From assembly GCA_963575745.1 (NCBI GenBank), contig CAUYUJ010000865.1, positions 10,001-74,000 of the forward strand: a stretch of 64,000 nucleotides of DNA. The letters are read 5' to 3'. The notes under the pieces are model-generated. The model was not told the origin of the DNA and did no database searches. It saw only the letters and a list, made by a program, of their open reading frames with translations. The translations under genes and the position numbers were made by a program. Source of the stretch: Prorocentrum cordatum. Lineage: Eukaryota > Sar > Dinophyceae > Prorocentrales > Prorocentraceae. How positions within the stretch are numbered: the stretch's first letter is position 1; each line of letters begins with the position of its first letter. Positions 1 through 10,894 of the stretch are shown here, one piece after another.

Positions 1-470
1 CTCAAGACAGATCAAGAAGCCCCCAAGACGGCCCAAGAGGGCTCCAAGAGACCTTCCTGGAGAGCCCCAGGAGGCTGAAATCAGTGATTGCCTGTGGGTT
101 GTTGTAAGATTGTGACGAGCTCGCCTGTTCGGGCTTTCGACCGCCCAAGACGGCCCAAGATGCCCCCAAGAGGCCTCCACGATAGCTCCAAGGCAAGCCA
201 AGAGCCCCCCAAAAGGGCCTCAAGTCTAGCCAAAAGAGTCGACAAATCGCTCACGGGGCTCCAAAGAGGGCCCCCAAGACGGCCGTGAACCGCTCCAAGA
301 GGGCACTAACCTGGCCTAGAGAGCCCCCCAAGGCGGCCTCCATAGGGGTCATACGTGCCAAGAGTCCCCTAAGGCCCCCCAAGAAGCCCCAAATAAGCTT
401 TCAATAAGCTCCCAGGAGGCCCCCCCCAGGAGGCCCCACGAAGGTCCCAAGAAGCCTTCTCCTCCTCATC
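1..470. repeat. Degenerate CAAGACGGCCCAAGA-type interspersed repeat
   Basis: The stretch is built from loosely repeated words such as CAAGACGGCC, CCAAGAGGGC and CCCCCAAGA at irregular 10-25 bp spacing. The same vocabulary returns at 26.9-27.6 kb, and in reverse complement (GGGGCCTC, CTTGGGCC) at 24.5-24.85 kb. No open frame in it has coding character. Confidence 0.55.
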
Positions 471-476
471 CTCATT

Positions 477-616
477 GTGTCCCTCTGCTCCTCATCCTCC
501 TCATCCTCCTCCTCCTGCTCCTCCTGCTCCTCGTGCTCCTCCTGCTCCTCCTGCTCCTCCTGCTCCTCCTGCTCCTCCCTCCTCCTCCTCCTCCTCCTCC
601 TCCTCCTCCTCCTCAC
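477..616. repeat. (TCCTGC)n and (TCC)n microsatellite
   Basis: Hexanucleotide TCCTGC repeats grade into pure TCC triplets. Long proline, serine, leucine or arginine frames across it are translations of the repeat. Confidence 0.9.
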
Positions 617-1129
617 TACCGCGCGGACGAAGACAACGCCGGGATCACGACCCGGCCCAATGCAGACTACTCATCGAAATTGCGCTGCTCCTACACGCAG
701 CCTACTTCCTGCTGCGCAGTTGCACAGGCACGGTAGCGGGGTTTGCCACAGGCAGCTGGATAAAGGAAAACTCGTATAGGAAATCCGTCGATGATTACAC
801 ATGTTTGCGAGTGGGTGCGCTGCACCAGCTCTTGGAAGTAACGCTTCACATGTCTGTTTGGTAAGGGAGGCGAGCGCCCGCGGCGCGCTGGGGGCGCGCG
901 CGAGCATTGATGCTCTACGCGACCTTTGGCAAGGAGATTGGCTCCTTCGGTGCCCTGTCACAGTTGAAAAACCATGTCGGCGCCTGGGCTTACCCCCCCG
1001 AATCTGCCGCTGGCCGCTGCGTGAAGCCACCGGCAGCCTCCCAAGGCCAGCGCAGCTCGCATCTGCCGCAGACCGTATCTGCCGCTGGTGTCAGCGCAGG
1101 CCGTGCGTGCCCCGCAACAGTTCGCCGCC
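617..1129. other. Non-repetitive stretch without recognisable gene
   Basis: About 510 bp of ordinary composition between two TCC tracts. Open frames run through it on both strands, but they are continuations of repeat-encoded frames and show no domain that I recognise. Confidence 0.4.
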
Positions 1130-1453
1130 GCCTCCTCCTCCTCCTCCTCCTCCGTCCCTCTTCCTCCGTCCCTCTACCGTCCCTCCTCCTCCTCCTCCTC
1201 CTCCTCCTCCTCCTCCTCCACCCCCTCTCTCCTCCCTCCTCCTCCCTCCACCCTCCTCCTCTCCTCCCTCCTCCACCCCCTCCCCTCCTCCTCCTCCTCC
1301 TCCTCCCCACCTCCTCCCTCCCTCCTCCTCCCTCCCCCCCCCCCCTCCTCCACCTCCTCCTCGCTCCTTTCCTCCTCCTCCTCCTACTCCTCCTTCTCTC
1401 CACCCCTCCACCTCCTCCCTCCTCCCTCCTCCTCCTCCTCCTCCTCCTCCTCC
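1130..1453. repeat. (TCC)n microsatellite, 5' flank of LINE element 1
   Basis: About 320 bp of TCC triplets with occasional interruptions. It runs directly into the spliced leader, whose first three bases are also TCC. A second (TCC)n tract follows the 3' end of the element, so the element appears to have landed inside a TCC array. Confidence 0.9.
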
Positions 1454-1475
1454 TCCGTAGCCATTTTGGCTCAAG
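1454..1475 (+). other. Dinoflagellate spliced-leader (DinoSL) relic, LINE element 1
   Basis: A perfect 22-nt match to the dinoflagellate spliced leader as I know it, TCCGTAGCC...GGCTCAAG. In cells this sequence is added to mRNA 5' ends by trans-splicing, so its presence in front of a genomic ORF marks a reverse-transcribed mature RNA. Confidence 0.92.
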
Positions 1476-1658
1476 GCTCTGAGTTCCCCAGTGGAACAAG
1501 TGGATACCGCTAGTCCGCGGCTAGACTTCCGAGTTCTCATCGCACCGCTGCGTGAGTCGCCAGGCGACGCAGCTGCTTTCCTGTGCTGGTCAGCCCCAGC
1601 ACCGACACCGCCAAGTTGACACCTGCGGTTGCTTTGGTGACCCGTCAGAAGTCGGCCA

Positions 1659-2758
1659 ATGGCGCGAAGAATCAGAAATCGTCGTACACCTCCTAAAGTT
1701 CCTGCGGAAGCTGGGCTTGGGATTGGCGTCGTCGGTTGCAGTATGGTAAGTGCAAAGTCTGTGGTTCCCACGTCTCAGGCTTCGAGAATGCGCCTTGGAT
1801 CCGCTCGGAGCACTCCCGCGCCCCGTGGGCGAACGCCGAGAAGTCCGAGTGGTCGACCCCAGCATGGTCCCCTGCTTCCAAGGATTGGCCTCCTCTCCCG
1901 TCCAAGGCCGAGCCCGCTCAGCTCCTGCAGCAGTACCTCAAGATGGCTGGTCTCTCCTCGGACTCTACGGCGCTGGAGCTCGCTCACCAGTTCGAAGAGG
2001 CAGCGGAGCGGGTCAAGCCGAAGCCCAAGGCGAAGTGCCCGTACGTTGTCCTGCGTGAAGCTACCTCGCTCTGTGCTCAGAAGCAGGCCAAGCTCGCCAA
2101 GGCGTCCAAGCAGCTCATCTCGGCGGAGGCCTGGCTGGAGGAGTGTAAGGGGCGCCAGCTCGTGGCAGCGGAAGAGCTCTTCGAGGCGGACCAGGCCCGC
2201 TTGGTGGCCCAGAAGGCCACGCAGGGTGGAGGTGGCGCAGGCGTCAGAGCTGAAGCTTCGGCCACTCCTGAGGTTGGCGAGGCTACCCCGATCTTCGGAG
2301 TTGACCCCCAGCTCTTCCAGGACCTGGACGACTACGAGGAGGAGGACAAGCAAAAGTTGCTGCAGTTCCAGAAGGAGCCCGATGACATCGCCACCCAGGC
2401 CAAGGCCCGCGAGCAACAGTTCAAGGAGCTGCTTGCCTCGGCCAAGCAGGCGCTGCGGGCCCCCCGCAAGCGGCGCCGCGCCGAGGGCGGCCAGGCCAGG
2501 GCGGACGAGGCAGAGGGCGCGGCCTCGGAGGCAGCTCCTGCCTCGTTTGCGCCCGAGGGCAGTGGCAGCGGCACAGCCCCCCCCCCCCCCCCCACTGCCC
2601 AGCCCTCGGCGGAGGAGCGCGCCAAGCTGGTCGCCTCCATCGCTGCGTCCTCGCGCGAGGCCCAGCGGGCCGCTGGCCGTGGCGAGGTCGCCACTGAAGG
2701 TGCTGCTCCTGGTCGTGGCGCTCCTGCTGAGCCTGATGCCGCCCACGAGCGCGGGTAG
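1659..2758 (+). pseudogene. LINE element 1 ORF1, RNA-binding/structural protein, frameshifted
   Basis: The ATG at 1659 opens MARRIRNRR, which resembles the MARP start of the other ORF1s in this window. Near 1690-1700 the reading must move to the next frame to give SCGSWAWDW and then CKVCG. Together these form a CxC...CxxC zinc finger of RanBP2 type, like the finger in LINE A ORF1. From 1736 the frame is open for 340 codons. A charged, helix-rich stretch at about 1900-2250 looks like the coiled coil of LINE ORF1 proteins. A C16 run at 2578-2593 gives polyproline. The tail is Ala/Glu-rich and ends with TAG at 2756. ORF2 overlaps its last 20-70 bases. ORF1 proteins coat the element RNA; here that role is inferred from position and architecture. 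Confidence 0.72.
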
Positions 2759-5700
2759 CACGGGCGCCCCAGTCGCATATGCTACGGTATTCTATTCTAA
2801 TATCACAGAGTGGGGCCCTCAAGCCCGACGGTTCCCCACGGAGAAGTTTTACGATCATTCAGTTGTGGCCCTGGTGGAGACCCATCAAGGGGCTAACGCC
2901 CTGCCGCAGCTGGAGACCGACCTCGACAAGGACGGATGGCAGTTGAGCTCTACTCCCGCGCGTCTCTCTGGGCGCTCGGAGTCGGGCCTCAGTGGGGGTG
3001 AATGGATCCTCACACGCAAGTTTGTTGCCAGCTCTTCTTTTCAGCGCATGCGCGCGGCCGCCCGTGCTGAAGGCCGCCAGGGCCCCTGCAAAGGGTTCGT
3101 TCCGCTCACCCTGCACTTGAAGACGGGGAATGTGGTGGTGATCGCCGCCTACCTGCAGCCTGGCCTGGAATTCCGCGGCATCAATAATGGCATCATGGTC
3201 GCACTGGCGTCCTCTCCTCGGGCTCTTGCAGACCCGTGGCTAGTTGTTGCGGATTGGAATTGTGAGCCGCCCGGTCTCGTGGTCAGCGGCTGGGTTCAGC
3301 AGTTGCAGGCGCGGGTGGAGGTCCCGTTGAATTGTAAGGTGACTTGTGATAAGGGCCCTGGCAGCCTGTATGACTATGTGCTTGCCAGCCGCACGTGCCC
3401 TGTTTTGCCGTTGCATGCTGTGCAGAGTGCCCCCTGGAAGACGCATTGCGGAATTTTGATCACCATCAAGGGCGCGCGCGTGGAGCGCTGGGTGTCGAAG
3501 TTAGTCGCGCCCAAGGCTCTGCCTACTGCCATGCGGCCGCGGGCCCAGCCCCAACCTGACAGCAAGAGGCAGCGTCGACGAGCTGCTGCACTCCAGAGGC
3601 GCAGCGAGGCTCTCCCTGAGGACTTGCATGAAGGCTTTGTTGCTAGCCAGGCGGCGCTCGCGACCTCGGAGCATCAGGAAGGAGAGGAGGTGCGCGCCCC
3701 CTTCTTGGTGACTGAGGATACTTGGCTGGCAGCACTGGCAGCGCTGCCCCCAGGCCCTTGGGCCTCCCAGCCCCACGGTGCGCCCCTCCACGGAGGCGTG
3801 GGCCCGTGGCACGGTGAGTCCCTCAATGGAGGCGTGGGCCCGTGGCTGTTCGGCGCGCCCCTCCCTTGCGGAGGCGTGGACCCGAGCTGCAGCGGCTAGG
3901 AGGCCCCTGCCTCGGCACGGGCGGCGGCTGCCACTGCTATTGCCCATGTGGCCAGAGACGTGCATTCCTCTGGGATGGGCACATGTGCTACTCAGATGGC
4001 GAGTTCTGCTTCACAGAGGTCTGTGCGTCGTCACGTTTTCGCTTATGGGAAGTTGGCACAGGAGGCACGCACTGCTCGCCCCTTTGCCGCAAGGCATGGG
4101 GTTGAGGGCACCGACCTCCTGGGGCCTCTTAGTCAGAACGCCGCACGAGTGCCTACCACCATGGACTTGGAGGACCTCGATAGTTTCCAGGGGGGGGAGT
4201 GGGTGCATGACCCGTTTTGTGGTGTGCAGGTTCCACCGCAGACTCCTGCCCCACAGTGCGCTCCGTCTCCCTCTGGACCTGTCTGCCTACGCGACCAAGC
4301 TGTCTTCCATCAGGATGTGCCACCCGTTCCAGCACACCAGCAAGGCATTAGTTTGGGGAAGGCGGTAGGGCCAAGTCGTGCGCCCCAGGTGCGTTGTGGT
4401 TCAACTGTGATTGGCCCTACGGTCGTCCCCAGCATCGAGGACCAAGCCAGGATCCGTGCACGTGCTCAGGCCTGGCGTGCTCAAGCTTGGCGGTCCCGTC
4501 CTCGGGGTGCGTTACCTGCAGTGCGCCCTTCAGATTACCGCATCCTGCAGTGGCGTGCGGAAGAGCGTGGGCGCATATCTGATGAGTATGTTTGTTGGGT
4601 CTCTACTTTGGAACAGGCCATCCTCGACACTGAGGGCCTGGGCGGCGCAGATCGGCGTGCATGTGTGGGTCGCGCCGCAGGGCCCGTGGTGAAGTGGCCG
4701 AGGTTGCGGGCCACTCCTGGACGTACCCACATAATGAACAGCTATGCCGAGTGGTGGGGCATCACCACTCTCTTGGTTCGTTTCCGCGCCCTCACCGGCA
4801 ACGGGGTCGACCTGTGCCAGGCTCGGGACTGCCTGCCCCAACTACGGCGGCACCTGCAGAGTTTGGATCTGCTGGAGAAGGACGCGTACTTTGGCAAGAA
4901 GACTACTCTCGAGCTTGCCGAGGCGTGGGTCTCGGACGCAGGCATCCTGGATGAGCTAGAGGATGATGCGCTGGACCAGGTCGCACAGCTGGCCCAGCGC
5001 TGGTCGGACTGGGCTTCTTCACGGGCAACGACAGCATCCAGGGCCAGTTTCACGGTGTGGGTGCGCGAGCAGTGGCGACGCAAACCAGGCTTAGTGCATC
5101 GCCATGTCAAGCCAGACCCTCCACCTGAATGGGAAGGTGCTGGCCCTGATGGTTGCCCCACCAGGCACCCCCAGCTTCTCTTAGAAGGCAAGCGCCAGCA
5201 CTGGTCTGAGATCTGGCGCGAGAAGGTGGACACTCAAGAGGACCTCCACTACTGGCTGAACCAGTTGCACTCGGACGCCTTGGAGGAAGCGCTGCCGCCC
5301 TTTGAGCTCGACCAGCTCACCTCCACCCTACGGGCCATGCCATCGAGCAAGGCTCAAGGAGTTGACGCGCTGGGGCCAAATGACGTGCTGCGACTGCCAG
5401 ATATTGGCCGCCGCGCGCTGGTGAACCTCTTGAATGGTATTGAGCTTTCAGGAGTGTGGCCTGTGGAAATTACGACGGTTCTCGGTGACTCCATTCCAAA
5501 GGAGGCTGGCGGCCACAGGGTGCTCGGTCTGATGCCTCACACGGCCAAGTTGCGGAGCAGGACGCGTTCAGCCCCGTCTTACTCTTGGGCGGAGAAGCAA
5601 GGAGCCTTCTGGGACACGGCGATCGCGGGGTCCTCAGCTCTGCGAGCGGCGCTGGCTAGGGCCATCCTGGATGAATGTGCTCGCGAGTCGGGCGTGTCAT

Positions 5701-8700
5701 ACGCCACTCTCTTCCTCGATTTGCAGAAGTTCTATGATTCGATCAGTTTTGTGCTGCTGATGAAGGCCAGTCGCTCTCTACACTACCCCGCCATCATCGC
5801 TGTCCTGGAGGTGGGTATGTATGCGGCACCCCGCCTCATCAAGCGGGGCGTCTTGGTCAGCTCTGCCCTGGAGCCTGGCAAGTCTATTGTTGCTGGTTCC
5901 CCGCGTGGAGTGGACATGGCCAAGGTGATCCTGCACGGCCCCCTCCAGGAGGCCCATGTTGCGTGCCCACGAGCGGGGCTTTGGACATTCATTGACGACG
6001 CTGTATGCAGGACGGAGGGTGCGCGTGCTACTGTCATTGGAGACATGCTGACGGCCGCTCAGTCATTGGCTCATGCGTTCAAGGACCACCGCTCGACGAT
6101 CTCTGACAAGACGAAGCTTGTTGCCAGTGATGACGCGCTGGGGTTGTCTCTCGTCACTTCCTTGAAGAGCATGGGGATTCCTGTTACTTACGTCTCCTCG
6201 GCTGTCGACATGGGAGTTGGCGCAGCTGGTGCTCGACGGCGCGCCCGACCCAAGCTTCGTGCTCGAATGGTCAGGGCTACGGCGCGTCAGGGCAGGATGC
6301 AGAAGCTTCGGCGACTTGCTGGCAGCCACAAGGTGGCGCGTGGCTTGTGGAGGGCCGGTGTGCTTCCCTCTGCTACGTATGGGCATCACCATCAAGCTCG
6401 CGGAGTGCCGCCCTCCATGATGATCAAGCTGCGCAGGCAAGCGTCGATCTCGATTGCTGGCCACAAGAGGGGGCGATGCTTACATACAGTTTTGCAGGCG
6501 ACGCTTGGCGCAAGCGACCCCTCTGTGCAGCTTCGACGGGATGTGCTTACTGAGTGGTTTCGCATGTGGATTGCGCACCCGTATTTGCATGGCCGCATTG
6601 CTCGGGTTTGGCCACGTGTTCGTGCTGGGCTGGGGGATCGTGTCCGCTGGCGCGGTGTCCGCGGGCCCATCGCTGCCCTTCAAGCTACGTTGTTGCAGGC
6701 GGGTTGGGTGCCCCTGGAGGCCGCCCGTTGGCGACGCTCAGGTGCAGAGGGGCCAGAGGACTACACGTTCCTTGCCATCGGCGAGGATGGCTACAACGAC
6801 ACCGTGCTGGAGGATTTCAGTGAGCTCCTGGCGGACTTTGAACACGATTGCAGCGCTGCTGCCTGGCGGCTGGCCGCCAAGCATCCAGATGGCGAACAGC
6901 CCGCGGATGGAGCGGATCTGCATGGCATTCAGCGTGAGTTGGAGGCCTTCGCCAGGAAGGGTGACATGGACCTGTGGGGCGCGACGGTCTCGGTCACAGC
7001 AGGTGGGCAGTGGACGCAGCAGAGGCAGCACGATGCAGGGTGCCAAGTCGATCGTCGGTGCCCACGGTGCAGAGCGGCCCCTGAGACGCTGCGCCACCGC
7101 ATCTGGGAGTGTCCGAAAAATTGCTCCCACGCTGATTACACGTCTACGGACGCACTCATTCCGCAGGCGTTGGCGAATGTTGACCTCGACCCATCCTTGT
7201 GGCTGAGGGGAGTGCCTGCAGCCAGTCTGACAGTTCCTCGGTTTCAGGAGGGACCTGGTTTTTCTGATCCCATTTTCCTCGGCCAGTGCTTGCTGATGGA
7301 GCTCTCGGCCCCTGCGGGACACCCCCCCTCTACCTGTTTGGGGACGGCTCAGGGTGAGAGCACAGCTCTGACGATCGTCGGAGACGCTGCGGAGCAGCGG
7401 TGGTAGTCATGCGTCGGACTTCGGACGGGGATCCTTCTGAGGCTATGTGGCTCCCCGTCTGCGGTGTGGCTGCCTGTCTCTCTGGACGACGACAGACTGT
7501 GCCCCGATCAGAGCTCCTGGCACTGGCCTTGGGCCTCGAGAGTTCGTCTGGTGATATCGCTTACGTTTGTGATTGCAAGCCTGTGGTTGAAGGCTGGAGG
7601 TCTGGCCGTGCTGCTCGGCCTTATGGCCGAAATGCTGATCTCTGGGTTAGAATCCTGCAGGCGGCCAAAAATCGCGGACCAGGGTCCGTTGAGGTTGTCT
7701 GGACTGCTTCCCACCTGGGAGCTGAGCCGGAGCGTATCACCTCCCCTTTTCAAGCCTTCCTCTCTCACGGCAATGCATGTGCTGATGTCTGGGCGGGGTG
7801 GGCGGCGAGGAGGGGGTGGGAAACGTCGGTCAGACACCCGATCCCGTTCACGGATCGCTGGGATGTCACTGCCTTGCTTGTGCGGAGAAGAGCGAGGCGT
7901 GCATTGATCGATCGTGTTGCTATTGCCCCTGAATTCGGCCCCAGGGTATCCAAGCCCAGGACCCAGTCCTTGTCCAGACTGGCGCGGGCCCTGGACTCTT
8001 CGTCGCACCGCCTTTCGCGGTGCAGCAATCGTTGGATGTGTGCTGGTTGCTCTCAGATCGTGCCTCGGAATAAGCTCCTGGAATTCGCGGCCACGGCTTG
8101 CCCAACGGCTGCTGGGCCTGGCCTTCCTTCCTCCTCCGCTGGCTTCTGTGACCGTTTCCTCGGCGACGGTCTCCTGGCGGTGTGCGGGGCGACCAAGGTT
8201 GGAGGCGTGGCCTTGCATCCTTCCCACGCCCTCAGGGAGTGGTCTCGCTTTGGCCTCAAGTTTTGTGCTGTTTGCGGGTTCACGGCTGCGGTTGACGGAC
8301 GCAACCTGGCCAACCCCTGTGTTCCCCCCTCCCGCAAAGGGAGGGAGAATCTTAGCCGCCTCGCGAAAGGCTTGTATCCATCGTACCGGGGACCCCCCTC
8401 GTCGCTGGTGGTCGCCGAGATCCAGGCCCAGGCTTCGAGAGCCCAGTCCTATTCTCGGCATCCTTCGTTCGAGGCTGTGCCTGTCCGCCTGAATGAATAT
8501 CTCAGGTTTGTGTCCGTCCCAGATGAGGATGGTGAATTTGCGTGGCAACCTGAGTTCGAGTGTGCCCCGCTCACGCCGCCTGCGGGCGGGGCTCCACAGT
8601 CGAGTGTCCCCTCGGCCCCATCCGTGGGCTGCGGAGGGAAGGACGGTGGGCATGGGACTTGCAAGGGAGAGGGGACGGGGGCGTCGTCGTCGGTTGCGGC

Positions 8701-8848
8701 GGCGAGGGCGGTCGGCGGGGAGCGAGCGAGGGTGAGAGCCCCCCCGCGCCGCCGCCCTGCCGCCGCCCCGCGTCGGCGGCCTGCGGTTTCCTCAACGCCA
8801 AGTGCGCCGCCCCCGCCCCCCCCTGCTCTCCCCCCACCGTCTGCCTAG
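2736..8848 (+). pseudogene. LINE element 1 ORF2 polyprotein (EN-RT-CCHC-RNase H), broken
   Basis: The first ATG after ORF1 is 2736, but the same frame upstream encodes a hydrophobic run (KVLLLVVALLLSL) that is also found in LINE A. The endonuclease shows ALVETHQ, VIAAYLQPG, VVADWNCEP and YDYVLAS. A TAG at 3897-3899 interrupts the frame, which resumes directly. Reverse transcriptase spans roughly 5300-6180, with FLDLQKFYDSI, GSPRGVDMA, FIDDAV and KTKLVAS. A CPRC...H...C knuckle lies at 7056-7115. A C-rich run at 7322-7328 marks a frameshift; in the new frame RNase H begins LFGDGSG, meets TGA at 7355, and continues with RSELLALALGLE, VCDCKPV and HGNACADVWAGWA. CxxC pairs (CAGC, CAVCG) follow. 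Two nonsense codons and one frameshift make the copy defective. Confidence 0.85.
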
Positions 8849-8885
8849 CCCCGCACGTGCGTGCACTCTCCATCCGCATCCGCAT

Positions 8886-8947
8886 CCTCCTCCTCCTCCT
8901 CCTCCTCCTCCTCCTCCTCCTCCTCCTCCTCCTCCTCCTCCTCCTCC
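8886..8947. repeat. (TCC)n microsatellite, 3' flank of LINE element 1
   Basis: Uninterrupted TCC triplets immediately after the 3' end of element 1. They mirror the TCC tract at its 5' end. Confidence 0.9.
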
Positions 8948-9595
8948 CTCCCTCGTGTTTCGCAGCGCCCGTCCCCACCTAGAGGGGCTGGTTATGCTAG
9001 GAGGTCGGGCTGGTTCTGACGGTGACGAGAACGCGCGCTGCCCCTGCGGTCTCATGCCGCAGGCGCCCGCCCTGGCTCCACGACCCCCCCCCCTGCCCGC
9101 ACTGCCCCACTGCCTCGCTGTTCGCAGGCCGGTCTTGCTCATGCCGAGAGCTGGAAGGATTGAAGGGGGAGGGGGGGGTCGCGCGCAAGGGGGCGAGGGG
9201 GGCGACGCGAGGGGGGCGGCCTTCTCAGAAGGCGGGGGGGCTTCTCAGAAGGCAAGAGGCCTCCTGGCAGGGACGGGAGGCTTCCGAGAAGGCTTCTGCG
9301 AAGCCGGGAGGGCACCCAACTCCTGAAGAGTCCCCGTGCCTTCTCAGAGGCATCCCGCCTTCCTAGAATGCCACCCACCCCGCGCTGCCCCGTTGCAGGC
9401 GCCGCCGCCCAGTCTGCGGAACGAAGCGAGCAGACAAGCGGGGAATGTCGAGGCAACCACTCCTGCGGCACAGGCTCGCAACGCCCCCGCGGGAGGCTGC
9501 GCGCACTGCTGGCCTGGTGCTGCACACGCTGCAGGACTGGCAAGGGGGGAGGGTCAGGGAGCGAGCGGAGGGAGGGAGGCAAGGCAGGAGTCCTC
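8948..9595. other. Spacer with CTTCTCAGAAGGC minisatellite
   Basis: Non-coding by eye. Between about 9170 and 9360 the palindromic words TTCTCAGAAGG and GGCTTC recur every 12-25 bp. The rest is C-rich DNA without a recognisable gene. Confidence 0.5.
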
Positions 9596-9990
9596 CCACT
9601 CCTCCTTCTCCTCCTCCTCCTCCTCCTCCTCCTCCTCCCCTCCTCCTCCTCTCTCCTCCCCCTCCTCTTCCTCCTCCTCCTCCTCCCCTCCTCCTCCTCT
9701 TCCTCCTCTTTCCTCCTCTTCCTCCTCTTCCCTCCTCTCCTCCTCCTCCTCCTCCCCTCCTCCTCCTCATCTCCTCCTCCACCTTCCACCCCACCACCAC
9801 CACCCACTTCCACCACCACCTCCTCCTCCTCCTCCTCCGCCTCCTCCTCCTCCTCCTCCTCCGCCTCCTCCTCCTCCTCCAACTCCGTCATCCTCCTCCC
9901 AGAACTCTCCTCAAAACTCCTCCCCGCAACTCCCTCCCTCTTCCTCCTCCGCCGTCCTTCTCCTCCGTCCTCCTCATCCTCCCTCTCCTC
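9596..9990. repeat. (TCC)n-rich microsatellite block
   Basis: About 400 bp of TCC triplets with CTC, CAC and CGC variants. Apparent Ser/Pro/Leu-rich frames are translations of the repeat. Confidence 0.9.
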
Positions 9991-10147
9991 CACCTGCCTT
10001 CTACCCCGCGTTCCGGCTTTGGGGCGGCGGCCGCGGCTCCGGATCTCGCTCAGCCGCGTGTGCGACTTCACGCCGGAGCTCGGGTGCCGTGGAGGCCGCG
10101 GCGCCTCCTGAAGGGCCGCCCTGGGTGCTGCCATCGCAGGCGTTCAT
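9991..10147. other. Short GC-rich spacer
   Basis: GC-rich DNA between two microsatellites. Nothing recognisable. Confidence 0.4.
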
Positions 10148-10320
<173 letters not shown>

Positions 10321-10661
10321 TCGTTCATTCGATCGGTTCGTCATCGTTGGTAGGTCTTTCATTCGTCTCGCTGTCGTCGTCCTCGACGTCTTCGTTCGCT
10401 CGATCCGTCGTCGTCGCACGCTCTCTCGGCGCCCTCTCGCGCGCTGCGACCGCAAGGGCGAGCTCTCATCGGCTGCTGCTGTTGCTGCTCCTCCTCCTCC
10501 TGCTCCCTCCATCTCCCGTCCCTGCTCAGAGATAGCGGGGCCCTGAGACAGGCCAGCCATAGCTGGGGAGGGCTGTGTTCCTTGCGCACTTAGGAGAACC
10601 CATCGCGTCAACGATCTATCGAGAGGGGTGTCGAATACGATGGGTCCCCCAGACGGGGTCA
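10321..10661. other. 3' flank of LINE element 2, no gene seen
   Basis: Mixed-composition flanking DNA ending in the target duplication of element 2. No domain, RNA gene or repeat recognised. Confidence 0.4.
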
Positions 10662-10676
10662 GGACCACAACTCCAC
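10662..10676. other. Target-site duplication, 3' copy, LINE element 2
   Basis: GGACCACAACTCCAC here is repeated exactly at 17069-17083 on the other side of the element. Twelve bases are unambiguous duplication. The other three (GGA) coincide with the complement of the TCC that begins the spliced leader. Confidence 0.85.
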
Positions 10677-10894
10677 TTTTTAATGACAAGGCAGCCCGTG
10701 CAGCACGAACCGATCCTGCCGCCAGGTGGCGAAGCCGCAAAATGCGGCGAGGAGGCCCGCAAACAGCGGCCTCCGAAAGCAGCGCGCACGCCGCGCCGCA
10801 TGGGTATGCGCCGTCAGGTGAGGCAGCCGCACGAGCCACCATCCACCCCGTGCCGAGCCTGAAAAGGCTCAGACCACCGAAGGCACTCCCCAAC

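Larger units (their letters stand above)
1454..8885 (+). mobile_element. LINE element 1, SL-headed non-LTR retrotransposon, defective
   Basis: A 7.4-kb unit in the order spliced leader, 5'UTR, ORF1 (zinc finger and coiled coil), ORF2 (AP-type endonuclease, reverse transcriptase, CCHC knuckle, RNase H, C-terminal cysteine domain). It ends in CATCCGCATCCGCATCC just before a second (TCC)n tract. The domain order is that of APE-type LINEs with RNase H, such as the I and R1 groups. The copy carries a frameshift in ORF1 and at least three lesions in ORF2, so it cannot be autonomous as read. The 3' boundary is uncertain by about 20 bp because of the microsatellite. Confidence 0.85.
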
